A DNA stretch of 64,000 nucleotides, taken from CAWGYQ01 sp963817395. GTDB lineage: Bacteria > Acidobacteriota > Vicinamibacteria > Vicinamibacterales > CAVPJW01. Both the position numbers and the translations under genes were made by a program. Positions 37,967 to 47,920 of this stretch are shown here, piece by piece. The DNA is taken from contig CAWFOC010000001.1 in the NCBI GenBank assembly GCA_963817395.1, forward strand, positions 1 to 64,000, given 5' to 3'. Numbering within the stretch: the stretch's first letter is position 1; every line of letters starts with the position of its first letter. The notes beneath the pieces are model-generated. The model was not told the DNA's origin. It worked only from the letters and a program-made list of their open reading frames with translations, and made no database searches.

Positions 37967-38456
37967 TCACTGCGATGCGGCCGGTTCCCCCGTGAGGTCG
38001 AGATGCCAGCCGGGGTGCACCCACTTTCCGTTTCGTCGAACGAACATCTCGGTGAGACGCCCCCGCATCGCGCGTTCTGAACCACCCGATTCGATCACGG
38101 CCTCGTAGCGACCATAGAGGACGACGACCTCACCGAACCGCTGCGCGCGCGTTTCCGGAAACGCCAGGCGGAGGAGTCGCCCTCCGTCTTCTCGAAACTT
38201 TCGCGCGCCCTCGAGCGTCTCGGCCCGGTCCGCGAAGGGACCATCGTCCATGCCGATGCCGATGAACTCCTGCGGCAACAGGTCGCCGAGGCCCTTCACG
38301 TCCCCAGCGAAATACGCCCGCCATGCCGACTCCCGCGCGGCCAGCACCGCCGGATCGATCGCCTCGCGTTGCCGTCAGGTGAGAACAGGACGCTGACATC
38401 ACTGCCGCGACGAGCGCTGTGCCGAACAGCGGTGTCGTGATTCCAATAGTCCTCAT
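37967..38456 (-). pseudogene. SnoaL/DUF4440-like secreted protein, one frame break
   Basis: The signal peptide (MRTIGITTPLFGTALVAAVM) starts at the ATG at 38456, after GGAGG. After SASCSHLTATR the frame shifts near 38370 to read AIDPAVLAARESAWRAYFAG. The body has ~125 residues of the NTF2-like SnoaL/DUF4440 fold, with ERAMRGRLTEMFVRRNGKWV and WHLDLTG at the end. NTF2-like proteins range from enzymes to binding proteins; no catalytic set can be assigned. It is divergent from the AraC regulator. Confidence 0.65.
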
Positions 38457-38543
38457 GAAGACCTCCATGATTGGAATCTAGCCGGAGGGCCGCCATGTCG
38501 GCTTGCGGTTTCTTGCGAACGGAAGACCGGTGAGTGGATATCG

Positions 38544-39401
38544 ATGTCGGGACATGCGAACATGGCCTCGATGAACCGCGTGGTTGGGCTGGTCCACACC
38601 GAGACGCTCGCGCTCGAGCGCTTCGATCACATGCCCGGCGTCGTGCACCGCGACCCGGAACGCGAGCGTGCCCTCCAGCACTCCGTGAACTTTGTTGAGA
38701 CGGGCTCATTTCGCATGCGGACGACAGGAGCCTGGCACGAGATTGCCACGCCTTGGCTTTTCGTGACGACGCCGGCCCTGGAATTTTCTTGTGCGCATGA
38801 CGAGGAGCACCCTCACGACTGTCTCCTCTCGGTGTCGTATTCGGACCAGGCGATGGAGAGCGCGCGATCGTACGCCGCACTGGCCGGGTCGCCCGTGCGA
38901 CCGCTCACGAACCGTCTGGCGTTCCTGCAGCACACCCTTCGTCGATGCGCTCCCGGTGATGAGGCGCGCGCGGAGGCGCTCGGTGGCGCCCTGCTGGCGG
39001 CGCTATCGGCGGCTACCGCGCGACAGCCGTTGTTCCGTCCCGAGCGTCTGGCGTGGTACAACACCCGCGTCGATCGAGCCAAGGCCCTGATCGGGGCACG
39101 CTATGCGGAGCCGCTCTCGCTGTCCACGCTGGCTCGCGACTCGGGCATGAGTGTCTTCCACTTCGCGCGCGTCTTCGCCGAGCTCGAGGGCCGGCCGCCT
39201 CATCGCTTCCTCACCGAGGTTCGCCTCGCGCACGCCGAAGCGCGCCTTCGTGACGGCGCCGGCGTGACCGACACGTGTTTCGCGGTGGGGTTCGGTTCGC
39301 TCAGCCATTTCGTCACCACGTTCCGCCGGCGGTTTGGCGTCAGACCCTCGGACGTTCGCCGACAGGCGAGCGGCCCATCGCGCGGTGTTCGACCGAGGTG
39401 A
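38544..39401 (+). CDS. AraC-family transcriptional regulator
   Basis: The product is 285 residues. The C-terminal ~100 residues form the AraC/XylS double helix-turn-helix: LSLSTLARDSGMSVFHFARV is the first, and GVTDTCFAVGFGSLSHFVTT the second, ending FRRRFGVRPSDVRR. The N-terminal half (HMPGVVHRDPERERALQHSV) is a cupin-like sensor region of the type found in regulators of resistance or metabolism. No inducer can be named. Its stop is followed after four bases by the GTG of the next gene. Confidence 0.88.
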   Translation: MSGHANMASMNRVVGLVHTETLALERFDHMPGVVHRDPERERALQHSVNFVETGSFRMRTTGAWHEIATPWLFVTTPALEFSCAHDEEHPHDCLLSVSYSDQAMESARSYAALAGSPVRPLTNRLAFLQHTLRRCAPGDEARAEALGGALLAALSAATARQPLFRPERLAWYNTRVDRAKALIGARYAEPLSLSTLARDSGMSVFHFARVFAELEGRPPHRFLTEVRLAHAEARLRDGAGVTDTCFAVGFGSLSHFVTTFRRRFGVRPSDVRRQASGPSRGVRPR

Positions 39402-39405
39402 TGCC

Positions 39406-40197
39406 GTGACCGGCGACCAGGACGCACTGTCCACGTGGGGTCCGCTGCTCTGCATCGGCCTCTTCATCGGCATGATGCTGTTGCACGATCTGGGGCGTCA
39501 CCTCGGAGCTCGCAGACGCGCGAAGGACCTGGAAGGATCGCGTCTGGGACTCGGCCCGGTCGAGAGCGCGACGTTCGGATTGCTGGGCCTGCTCATCGCC
39601 TTCACATTCGCCGGAGCCGTGTCGCGCTTCGATGTGCGGCGACATCTGGTGACCGAAGAGGCCAATCTCATCGAACGGGCATGGCTTCGGGTCGATCTGC
39701 TGCCCGAAGCCGAGCAGGCGCCAATCCGCCGCCACTTTCGCGACTATCTGGATTCGCGGCTGGCGACCTATGACCTCCTGCCCGATCTCGAAGCCGCCAC
39801 AGTCGAACTCGAACGCTCGAGGATGTTGCAGCATCGGATCTGGAACGACGCAGTAGCCGCCATTCACAATGCCGGCTCGCCCTATACCACCAACTTGCTT
39901 CTTTCCGGCATCAACTCGATGATCGACATCACGACCACGAGGACGATGGCCATGCGGATTCACCCTCCCGCCATCGTCTACGGAATGCTGTTTGCGGCGG
40001 CGCTGGTGGCCGCACTGCTCGCCGGCTACAACTCGGCGGGCGGCACGACTCGCGGCGTGCTCCACGCCATCGGCCTGGCCGGCATCGTGTCTCTTTCGCT
40101 CTACGTCATCATCGATATCGAGCATCCACGCCGCGGCCTGGTGCGCGTCGATGCGGTGGACGACGTGCTTCGGGAGCTTCGTCGCACGATGAACTAG
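39406..40197 (+). CDS. Bestrophin-like (DUF4239) membrane protein
   Basis: The product is 263 residues with a GTG start four bases after the AraC stop. There are two N-terminal membrane segments (LLCIGLFIGMMLLHDLGRHL and TFGLLGLLIAFTFAGAVSRF) and two C-terminal ones (IVYGMLFAAALVAALLAGYN and AIGLAGIVSLSLYVIIDIEH). They flank a helical soluble region with VTEEANLIERAWLRVDLLPE. This order and the EANLI motif match DUF4239, a bestrophin-related family of possible anion channels. It could be regulated by the adjacent AraC protein. Confidence 0.7.
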   Translation: MTGDQDALSTWGPLLCIGLFIGMMLLHDLGRHLGARRRAKDLEGSRLGLGPVESATFGLLGLLIAFTFAGAVSRFDVRRHLVTEEANLIERAWLRVDLLPEAEQAPIRRHFRDYLDSRLATYDLLPDLEAATVELERSRMLQHRIWNDAVAAIHNAGSPYTTNLLLSGINSMIDITTTRTMAMRIHPPAIVYGMLFAAALVAALLAGYNSAGGTTRGVLHAIGLAGIVSLSLYVIIDIEHPRRGLVRVDAVDDVLRELRRTMN

Positions 40198-40237
40198 CCG
40201 CGCGGAGGTTAGGTCAGTCCACCGCGTTCCGGCTCGA

Positions 40238-40258
40238 CCGCAGCCCTTCTCGCTGCGG
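40238..40258 (+). terminator. Stem-loop after the DUF4239 gene
   Basis: CCGCAGC (40238-40244) and GCTGCGG (40252-40258) form a perfect 7-bp stem with a 7-base loop, about 40 bases after the stop. No U-run follows, so termination is only suggested. Confidence 0.3.
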
Positions 40259-40429
40259 CCTCGCCCCACCCTCCCCACCAATCTCAAATCAGCGCGTAAG
40301 CTCGGCGATTGCCTGTCGTGCCATCCGGCTCGAGGCGGGTGCGCGATGCGGCCGTCCGTACCTATCGAAATCCGTTCCTGCACGCCCCCCGTAAGTAGCT
40401 ATGTCTCGGCAATTCCAGAGGAGGGGCTC

Positions 40430-41730
40430 ATGAGATCCACCGCGCTGTCGGTCCTGGCACTGGCATTCGTTGGCCTGGCTTCAGGATGCGCGCGGGGAGA
40501 GCCGTCCACCGATCCGGCACCGGTGGTGTCTCGCAGCTGCCAAGTTGCGCTGGCAGCCGGTCCGGAACGCACCGATGTCGACCGCAAGATTGCTGACCTG
40601 CAGACGCGCATTCGAGCACAGCCGCACGATTCCAGACTCGCGCTCGAGCAGCTGGGGCATTACCTCGTGGCCCGCGCGCGTCGCACCAACGACGCCGGCG
40701 ACTACACGCTGGCTCTGAACACGGCCGAGTGCCTGGAGTCGCGCTATCCCGGCGAGCCGGCCGCGCTGCTCGTGCGCGGGCACGCGTTACACCAGCTCCA
40801 TCGTTTTGGCGAGGCCGAGGCCGCCGCGCGGTTGCTCGTCACCAAGCGCGAGTTCGCACTCGACTACGGGCTGCTCGGGGACGCCTTGATGGAGCAGGGT
40901 CGGCTCGCGGAAGCCTCTGACGCCTACCAGAAGATGATCGACATCAAGCCGTTCTATCAGTCGTACACACGCGCGGCGCACCTGCGCTGGCTCAAAGGCG
41001 ATCTCGACGGCGCCATCGAGCTCATCGAACAGGCCATTCAGACCGCCAGCCCGCGAGACCGCGAGTCGGTGGCCTGGGGCTATACGCGCCTCGCGATGTA
41101 CGAGCTGCAACGCGGACGCCTCGATTCGGCCGAGCGCGCCATCGAGGGAGCGTTGACCTATCAGCCCGAGTACGCCGCCGGCGCTTCTCACGAAGGGGCG
41201 AGTGTTGCTGGCACTCCGTCGCCCGAAGGAAGCCGTCGCGCTGCTCCGGCGTGCCGCGACCGCCAATCCGCTGCCGGAGTATCAGTGGATCCTGGCTGAC
41301 GCGTTGCGTCTCACAGGTGAACGAGACCGAGGCACAGTCGGTCGAACACGAGCTGGTTTCGCGTGGCGCCACGTCCGATCCACGCACGCTCGCCTTGTTT
41401 CTCGCAACCCGCGGGCAACATGTCGACACGGCGCTCGCCCTCACCGAGCGCGAGCTGATTCAACGCGCCGACATCTTCACCGAGGACGCGCGCGCATGGG
41501 CGCTGGCGGCAGCCGGGCAAGTCGACGAGGCGCGCGACATGATGAACCGGGCCCTCGCGGAGAACACGCACGATGCGCGGCTGTTTCTCCACGCCGGCGT
41601 CATTGCGGCGTCCGGAGGCCGGCGGGTGGACGCCAGGCGGTGGTTTGCGCGGGCGGAGGCGCTCCGTACGACGCTGCTGCCCTCAGAGATCGAGCTGCTT
41701 CGCCACCATCGAAATCGGTCCGATTCGTAA
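40430..41730 (+). pseudogene. TPR lipoprotein, two frame breaks
   Basis: The ATG at 40430 follows GAGGAGGGGC and begins a lipoprotein signal (VLALAFVGLASGCARG). TPR helices follow: DYTLALNTAECLESRYPGEP, RLAEASDAYQKMIDIKPFYQ and DGAIELIEQAIQTASPRDRE. Near 41185 the frame shifts to ALLTKGRVLLALRRPKEAV; near 41320 it shifts again to SVEHELVSRGATSDPRTLA and runs to 41730. The full protein is ~433 residues. The DUF4331 and HupE-like genes follow on the same strand; this trio looks like a unit. Confidence 0.7.
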
Positions 41731-41747
41731 CCACAGAGGAGGCTGAA

Positions 41748-43205
41748 ATGAGAACCGCCTTGGGTACCCTGACGCGGCTTGCGGCAGCCGCGGGAATCCT
41801 TCTAGCCGGCGCCGCTCCGGCACGCGCGTCCAGCCATATGGACGCGCCGCTCATCACCCTCGACGACGCGGCCAACACCACGGACGTCTACGCGTTCGTG
41901 TCAGAGCGGTTTGGCCGGAAATACCTGACCACGGCGCTCGCCGTGTATCCACACGAAGAACCAGGCATTGGACCGAACAAGTACAACTTCGACGACAACG
42001 TGTTGTACGAGATTCGCGTGGCGACCGGGGCTGACAAGCCCCGCGGCCGCGCGACATTCAGCTACCAGTTCCGGTTCCGCACCCGGTTCAGAAACTCCAA
42101 CACCATCCTGCAGTCGTATCTGGGTGTCGTGAACGCCGTGGGTGACGCCTCGCAGAACCTGATTCAGACCTACACGGTGACCAAGGTCAATCGACGCACC
42201 GGGGAGGTCACGCAGCTCGGCACAGGCATCGTGCCTCCGAACAACCAGGGCATCGCGACGCCGCGCTACAACCAGGGCGACAACGGAGGGATGCCAGCGA
42301 AAGGCGGGGTGGCGAGCGACTCCGAGCTCGACCAGTACACGCAGCAGTCGATTGCCACGCTGTCGAATGGCTATCTCGCCTTCGCCGGCCAGCGCGACGA
42401 CGGCTTCTACGCAGACGTCCTGGCAGTGTTCGACCTGCTGAAGCTTCGTGGCCCCGGACAGGCTGTCGATTCTCAGGGCGGGTTCAACGTCCACACGATG
42501 GTCCTGAACATCCCGGTCGAGGAGCTCGGCGGCGACCGCCAAATTGTCGGTGTCTACGCCACCACGAGCCGACGGCAGGTGTCGATCCTGTCCGAAGCGA
42601 TCGACCCTGTGAGGGTGGGCCGGTTCGTGCAGGTCGGGCGGCAGGGCAATCCGCTCTTCAACGAGGGATTGGTTGCCCTCCAGGACAAGGACCGTTACAG
42701 CCGGACGACCCCCGAAGTCGATTCAACGGTGTTCCGGAAGTACGCCGTCACACCGGAACTGGCGGCCCTCCTCAATGCGCTGGTGTTGGGCGCCCCGGTG
42801 GCTCGGACGACGGGCCGTGTCGACATTGCCGGCATCTTCATTCCGGATCTCATCAACGTGGACATGTCCACGCCGGCGGCGCGTCTCGCCGGCGGTGGTG
42901 TCTCTCATTCCACCAACCCTGACGATGCAGGATTCTCGCGGCTCAGCATCTTCGGCGGCGACTTGTTGAAGAGCGAGATTCAAGCTGGAACCGGCGGGGG
43001 CATGATCGCCGGCGGCTGGCCGAATGGCCGGCGTTTTGGCGACGACGTCCTGGACATCGCGGTGACGGCGCTCATCAGCGATCTCCTGGTGAGCCCGCCG
43101 ATCATCCGCGTGGCAGGCGACAACGTCGACTCGAATGACATCGCCTACAACAAAGTCTTCCCGTATGCCGCGACACCGCTCAACGGACGCAACCACACCC
43201 ACTGA
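41748..43205 (+). CDS. DUF4331 domain protein, secreted
   Basis: The ATG at 41748 is preceded by GAGGAGGCTG and opens a signal peptide (AAAAGILLAGAAPARA). The 485-residue product has the DUF4331 opening SSHMDAPLITLDDAANTTDV and YAFVSERFG, followed by EIRVATGADKPRGRATFSYQ, then HTMVLNIPVEELG and NPLFNEGLVALQDKDRYSRT. The late block IAGGWPNGRRFGDDVLDIAV is the family's C-terminal signature. DUF4331 proteins are secreted, and their function is not known. The HupE-like gene overlaps its 3' end. Confidence 0.9.
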   Translation: MRTALGTLTRLAAAAGILLAGAAPARASSHMDAPLITLDDAANTTDVYAFVSERFGRKYLTTALAVYPHEEPGIGPNKYNFDDNVLYEIRVATGADKPRGRATFSYQFRFRTRFRNSNTILQSYLGVVNAVGDASQNLIQTYTVTKVNRRTGEVTQLGTGIVPPNNQGIATPRYNQGDNGGMPAKGGVASDSELDQYTQQSIATLSNGYLAFAGQRDDGFYADVLAVFDLLKLRGPGQAVDSQGGFNVHTMVLNIPVEELGGDRQIVGVYATTSRRQVSILSEAIDPVRVGRFVQVGRQGNPLFNEGLVALQDKDRYSRTTPEVDSTVFRKYAVTPELAALLNALVLGAPVARTTGRVDIAGIFIPDLINVDMSTPAARLAGGGVSHSTNPDDAGFSRLSIFGGDLLKSEIQAGTGGGMIAGGWPNGRRFGDDVLDIAVTALISDLLVSPPIIRVAGDNVDSNDIAYNKVFPYAATPLNGRNHTH

Positions 43206-44262
43206 GCCGAGCCTCAAGCGAGCGCATCGGGGTCAGCCCTCGAGGCTGGCCCCGACCTTGCTGTTCGTGCTGGGCCTCGCCCTGGGCCCGGCCCACAGCG
43301 TTCTGGCACACGATCCCGGATTGAGCTCGCTCGACGTCCAGGTTGGGGCTCGCGAAGTGACGGCTGTTCTGTCCCTTGCGGGTGCCGACGCGGATCTCGT
43401 TGGCGGTCGAGCAACGCTCGGAAGGGTAGCGCTCGAATCGCTCGACGTTCAGGTCGATGGCGAGCGGCTGCGGGGGACAGTCCAGACGATTTCGCGTGAC
43501 GACGGTAACACCCTGCACGTGCGGATCGTGTATCAGGGCCGCTCCGGCACGCGCGTGGTGATCCGGTCGCTGATACCGGGGCGGCTCGGACCGGGGCACC
43601 GGGAACTGGCAACGGTTCGTGCGCCCGACGGTTCGTCGCTCGCGGAACGGATGCTGGACTCGCAGGCGAACGAGGTTACCGCGATTGCCGGTCGCGCGGC
43701 GGAGGGATTCGGTTCAACGTCGGCTCGCTTTGCCGCTCTGGGCGTCGAGCACATCTTGACCGGGTACGATCACCTTCTGTTTCTTGCCGGCCTGCTCGTT
43801 GTCGCCCGGCGCTGGAGCGACGTCGTCAAGACGATCACGGCCTTCACCGTGGCCCATTCAATCACGCTGGCGCTGGCGGCTCTCAACGTCATCGCCGTAC
43901 CAAGCTCGGTGGTCGAGCCACTCATTGCGGCATCGGTCGTCTATGTCGGGCTCGAGAACCTGCTCCGACCCGTCTCGGGCTCGCGATGGAAGCTCACCTT
44001 CGCATTCGGGCTCGTTCACGGGCTCGGATTCGCAGCGATCCTCTCGGGCCTCGGTATCGGCACTCCAGGTGAGTCTCTCGTCGTGCCGCTCGCGTCGTTC
44101 AACGCGGGCGTCGAGGCGGGACAGATTGCTGTTGCGGCCGTCTTGGTGCCGATCTTCTGGAAGCTGAACGAGCGCGCTCACGCGCGGCTGCCGGTTGCCG
44201 CGATCTGGTCGCTGCTCGTGGTAGCGGCCGGTGCGTATTGGCTCGTTGAGCGAATGGCGTAA
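43165..44262 (+). CDS. HupE/UreJ-like membrane protein with N-terminal extracytoplasmic domain
   Basis: The product is about 365 residues from an ATG at 43165, overlapping the DUF4331 gene by 41 bases. The open frame goes back to 43135, so the start is uncertain. A signal-like segment (LLFVLGLALGPAHSVLA) leads to a ~150-residue beta-rich domain. The C-terminal half is a HupE/UreJ-2-type membrane domain: GVEHILTGYDHLLFLAGLLV, TITAFTVAHSITLALAALNV, FGLVHGLGFAAILSGLGI and SFNAGVEAGQIAVAAVLVPI. The repeated His residues inside helices suggest metal (nickel-type) handling. The link to DUF4331 implies a shared periplasmic process. Confidence 0.85.
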   Translation: MPRHRSTDATTPTEPSLKRAHRGQPSRLAPTLLFVLGLALGPAHSVLAHDPGLSSLDVQVGAREVTAVLSLAGADADLVGGRATLGRVALESLDVQVDGERLRGTVQTISRDDGNTLHVRIVYQGRSGTRVVIRSLIPGRLGPGHRELATVRAPDGSSLAERMLDSQANEVTAIAGRAAEGFGSTSARFAALGVEHILTGYDHLLFLAGLLVVARRWSDVVKTITAFTVAHSITLALAALNVIAVPSSVVEPLIAASVVYVGLENLLRPVSGSRWKLTFAFGLVHGLGFAAILSGLGIGTPGESLVVPLASFNAGVEAGQIAVAAVLVPIFWKLNERAHARLPVAAIWSLLVVAAGAYWLVERMA

Positions 44263-44424
44263 ACACATCGCCGTATCACGACCGCCGTCCCGGGAAACCA
44301 CTCCCACCTCACCCAAAGCACGAAGACGCCGCCGTGCGTCAGTGTGTGTCCGTTGTAGAATCAGGCACCCGAATCCACACGTCGATCCCAGAAGAAGAAC
44401 CCAACGGTTAGTGAGGAAACGCGG

Positions 44425-46789
44425 ATGAGCAGTCACGACAAGGTTCAGCGAACGATCCTTCCGATCCCCGATGTGCAGCACGTGGGAGTGACGACCTACG
44501 ATGCGAAGGATCCGGACACGAAGTTTCCCCCGATCGAGCCCTTGCGTCCGCCCAAGGGGGCGCCCAACGTGCTCGTCGTGCTCCTCGACGATGTGGGCTT
44601 CGCTGCGTCGAGCGCGTTCGGTGGCCCGATCCATACGCCGACCGCCGAGCGGCTGGCGAAGAACGGTCTCAAGTTCAACCGCTTCCACACGACGGCACTG
44701 TGCTCACCCACGCGCCAGGCGCTCCTCACGGGCCGCAATCACCACTCGGTGAACATGGGCGGCATCTGCGAGATCGCGACCTCGGCGCCCGGCTACACCT
44801 CGGTGCTGCCGAAGAACAAGGCGCCGCTCGCGGAGACGCTGAAGCTCAACGGATACTCGACGGCGCAGTTCGGTAAGTGTCATGAAGTGCCGGTCTGGGA
44901 GACGAGCCCCATGGGGCCGTTCAATCAGTGGCCGACCGGCGGCGGCGGGTTCGAGGACCTTCTATGGCTTCATCGGCGGCGAGACCAACCAGTGGTACCC
45001 CGCCATCTACGAAGGGACGACGGCGATCGAGCCCGAGAAGACCCCCGAGCAGGGCTACCACTTCACCGAGGACATGACGAACAAGGCGATCAAGTGGACG
45101 CGCCAGCAGAAGGCGCTGATGCCCGATAAGCCCTTCTTCATCTATTTCGCGCCGGGCGCCTGCCACGCCCCGCACCACGTGCCGAAGGAATGGGCCGACA
45201 AGTACAAAGGCCAGTTCGATCAGGGCTGGGACACGCTGCGAGAGGAAACCTTCGCGCGCCAGAAAAAGCTCGGAGTCATCCCCGCGAACGCCGAGCTGAC
45301 CGAGCGCCCGGCGGAGATTGCCGCCTGGGACGACACGCCGAAGGACATGCGCCCCATCTTCGCCCGCGAGATGGAGGTCTACGCCGGATTCCTCGAGCAC
45401 GTGGACACCAATCTCGGGCGGCTCATCGACACCCTTCAGGAACTGCAAGTGCTCGACGACACGCTCATCTACTACATCATCGGCGACAACGGCGCCTCCG
45501 CCGAAGGCACGCCGAACGGCTGTTTCAACGAGATGACCACGCTGAACGGGCTCGGGACCCTCGAGACCACCGAATTCCTCGCGTCGAAGATCGACAAGTT
45601 CGGCGGACCCGAGGCCTACAACCACTATGCGGTCGGCTGGGCCCACGCGATGGACACGCCGTACCAGTGGACCAAGCAGGTGGCGTCACACTGGGGCGGC
45701 ACGCGCAACGGCACGATCGTGCACTGGCCGAAGGGCATCAAGGCGAAGGGCGAGGTCCGGAGCCAGTTCCATCACGTGATCGATGTCGCTCCCACGATCC
45801 TCGAAGCGGCCAGTCTGCCGCATCCGACGATCGTCCACAGCATTCAGCAGGCGCCGCTCGAGGGCGTCAGCATGCTGTACTCGTTCAACGATGCCAAGGC
45901 CGCGGAGCGACACGAGACGCAGTACTTCGAGATGTTCTGCAACCGCGGCATCTATCACAAGGGATGGACGGCCGTGACCAGACACGGCGTGCCGTGGGTG
46001 GGCGTGTACAAGCGCAGCTTCGACGAGGACGTCTGGGAGCTGTACGACACAAACTCGGACTGGACGCAGGCGCACGATCTCGCCAGCGAACAGCCGCAGA
46101 CGCTCGCCGAGCTGCAGCGTCTCTTCCTCATCGAGGCGGGCAAGTACAGCGCGTTGCCACTCGACGATCGGACGTTCGAGCGGTTCAACCCTGACCTCGC
46201 CGGCCGGCCGCAGCTCATCAAGGGCCAGTCGCAGATCCTGTTCAGCGGGATGGGACGCCTGTCCGAGAACTCGATCGTGTCGATCAAGAACAAGTCGCAC
46301 TCCGTCACCGCCGACGTTGATATTCCCAAGTCTGGAGCCGAGGGCGTCATCGTCGCTCAGGGTGGCAGCACCAACGGGTGGAGCCTCTACGCGAAGGGCG
46401 GCACGCTGAAGTACTGCTACAACTTCTTCGGCATCACCCTGACGTTTGTCGAGGCGACACAACCGATCCCGGCCGGCCATCACCAGGTGCGCATGGAGTT
46501 CAAGTACGACGGAGGCGGCCTCGCCAAGGGCGGGAATGTCACGCTCTACGTCGATGGGAAGAACGTGGGCCAGGGTCGCGTCGAGCAGACGGTGCCGATG
46601 GCCTTCTCCGGAGACGAAACCTGCGACGTCGGCAAGGAAGGCGGTTCGCCCGTGTCACCGGACTACGGGCCGACCGGCAACGAGTTCAGCGGCGAGGTCA
46701 ATTGGGTGCAGATCGACCTCGACAAGGACGATCACGATCATATGATCTCGCCGGACGAGCGCTTCCGCGTGGCCATGGCACGGCAGTAG
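44425..46789 (+). pseudogene. Arylsulfatase-type sulfatase, one frame break
   Basis: The joined ~788-residue product is a sulfatase of the alkaline-phosphatase superfamily. The N-terminal part shows APNVLVVLLDDVGF (metal site) and the formylglycine motif CSPTR at Cys93. The frame changes near 44955; after it the text continues FYGFIGGETNQWYPAIYEGT, then FFIYFAPGACHAPHHVPKEW (His-rich metal site) and IIGDNGASAEGTPNG. The C-terminal ~180 residues are an additional beta domain (VTLYVDGKNVGQGRVEQTVP). A CSPTR sulfatase needs the formylglycine-generating enzyme, which is not in the window. No signal peptide is seen, so it may act in the cytosol or use an unusual route. Confidence 0.85.
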
Positions 46790-46798
46790 GGCACGAGA

Positions 46799-46827
46799 CC
46801 ACCGGTGCGGAACGATCGCACCGGTGG
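46799..46827 (+). terminator. Perfect 11-bp stem-loop after the sulfatase gene
   Basis: CCACCGGTGCG (46799-46809) and CGCACCGGTGG (46817-46827) are perfect complements around a 7-base loop. The stem begins 9 bases after the stop codon. No U-run follows, so this is a strong hairpin rather than a classical intrinsic terminator. Confidence 0.55.
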
Positions 46828-46909
46828 GCATCCATGACAAGAGACAGATCATGAGCGTTCGGTCACAGGCAAACGTTGCCTTCCTCCTGGGCTACAACGT
46901 CGGTTGCAA

Positions 46910-47872
46910 ATGACCGGGCGCGCTTCAGCTGACTGCGGCTCGCTCCCCCAGTATCCAGCCCGGCGAAGAGCTCACCGGCTCTTCGCGGCCACCGCCCTCG
47001 CGCTCCTGCTGTCGGCCATGTCTGCGTCGGCGCAGGAGCTGGAGCCGGGCGCCTACTGGCCAATCCCCACCGGAATCAACATCCTGACCGTTGCGAACAG
47101 CGTCAACTGGGGCGACGTGGCGTTCGATCCGTCGGCTCCCATCGATGAGGCGACCGCCATCGTCGACACGGTGGCGGTCGTGTATACGCGGACGTTCAGC
47201 CTGGCCGGCCGATCGGCCAACGCGGGAGTGGTGGTGCCTGTGGTGGGCGGGCATGTGGAGGGCCTGTATCTGGGCGAACCCGCGGAGGTCGACCGGTTCG
47301 GACTGGCCGATCCGAGAGTGCGCGTGGCGATGAACCTCTACGGTGCACCGGCGATGACGCCCAAGGAGTTTGCGTCGTACCGCCAGGAGGGCATCATCGG
47401 AGTCAGCGTCACGGTTGCACCTCCGCTCGGACAGTACGATTCGGCGAAGCTCATCAACCTCGGCACCAACCGCTGGGCGTTCAGGCCGGAACTCGGTCTC
47501 TCGCGTTCCTTTGGCAAGTGGGTCGTCGAAGCCATGGCGGGGGTCTGGTTGTTTACGGACAACACGGAGTTCTTTGGCGGACGGACGCGTGAGCAGGATC
47601 CGGTTGCCGCGACGCAGATTCATGTCACCCACAGGTTCACGCGCACGATGTGGCTGGCGCTCGATGCCAACTATTTCACGGGCGGGCGGACGACCATCGG
47701 TGGGCGCCGGAGCCTCGACTTACAGCGGAATTCACGCATTGGCGCCACGTTTTCGACCGCGGTCGCCCGCGGCCACGCCATTCGGATGTCCGTGAGCCGG
47801 GGGGCTTACACTACAATCGGCGCGGATTTCACGTCGGTCGCCGTCGGCTACAACTACGCGTGGCCGCGCTAG
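46910..47872 (+). CDS. Outer-membrane beta-barrel protein (MetA-pathway transporter-like)
   Basis: The product is ~320 residues with a signal peptide (LFAATALALLLSAMSASAQE). After it come alternating strands such as GAYWPIPTGINILTVANSVN, TIGGRRSLDLQRNSRIGATF and GHAIRMSVSRGAYTTIGADF, ending in an aromatic/hydrophobic strand (FTSVAVGYNYAWPR). This is the pattern of the phenol-degradation MetA/SphT-like 'transporter' barrels. The sequence ends in Arg rather than the usual Phe, which is unusual. It lies directly after the sulfatase, perhaps for substrate uptake, but that link is inference. Confidence 0.75.
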   Translation: MTGRASADCGSLPQYPARRRAHRLFAATALALLLSAMSASAQELEPGAYWPIPTGINILTVANSVNWGDVAFDPSAPIDEATAIVDTVAVVYTRTFSLAGRSANAGVVVPVVGGHVEGLYLGEPAEVDRFGLADPRVRVAMNLYGAPAMTPKEFASYRQEGIIGVSVTVAPPLGQYDSAKLINLGTNRWAFRPELGLSRSFGKWVVEAMAGVWLFTDNTEFFGGRTREQDPVAATQIHVTHRFTRTMWLALDANYFTGGRTTIGGRRSLDLQRNSRIGATFSTAVARGHAIRMSVSRGAYTTIGADFTSVAVGYNYAWPR

Positions 47873-47920
47873 CGCGACGGCAGACCGCGACACAAGTCTT
47901 TGACCTGAGACGAGCCGCGA

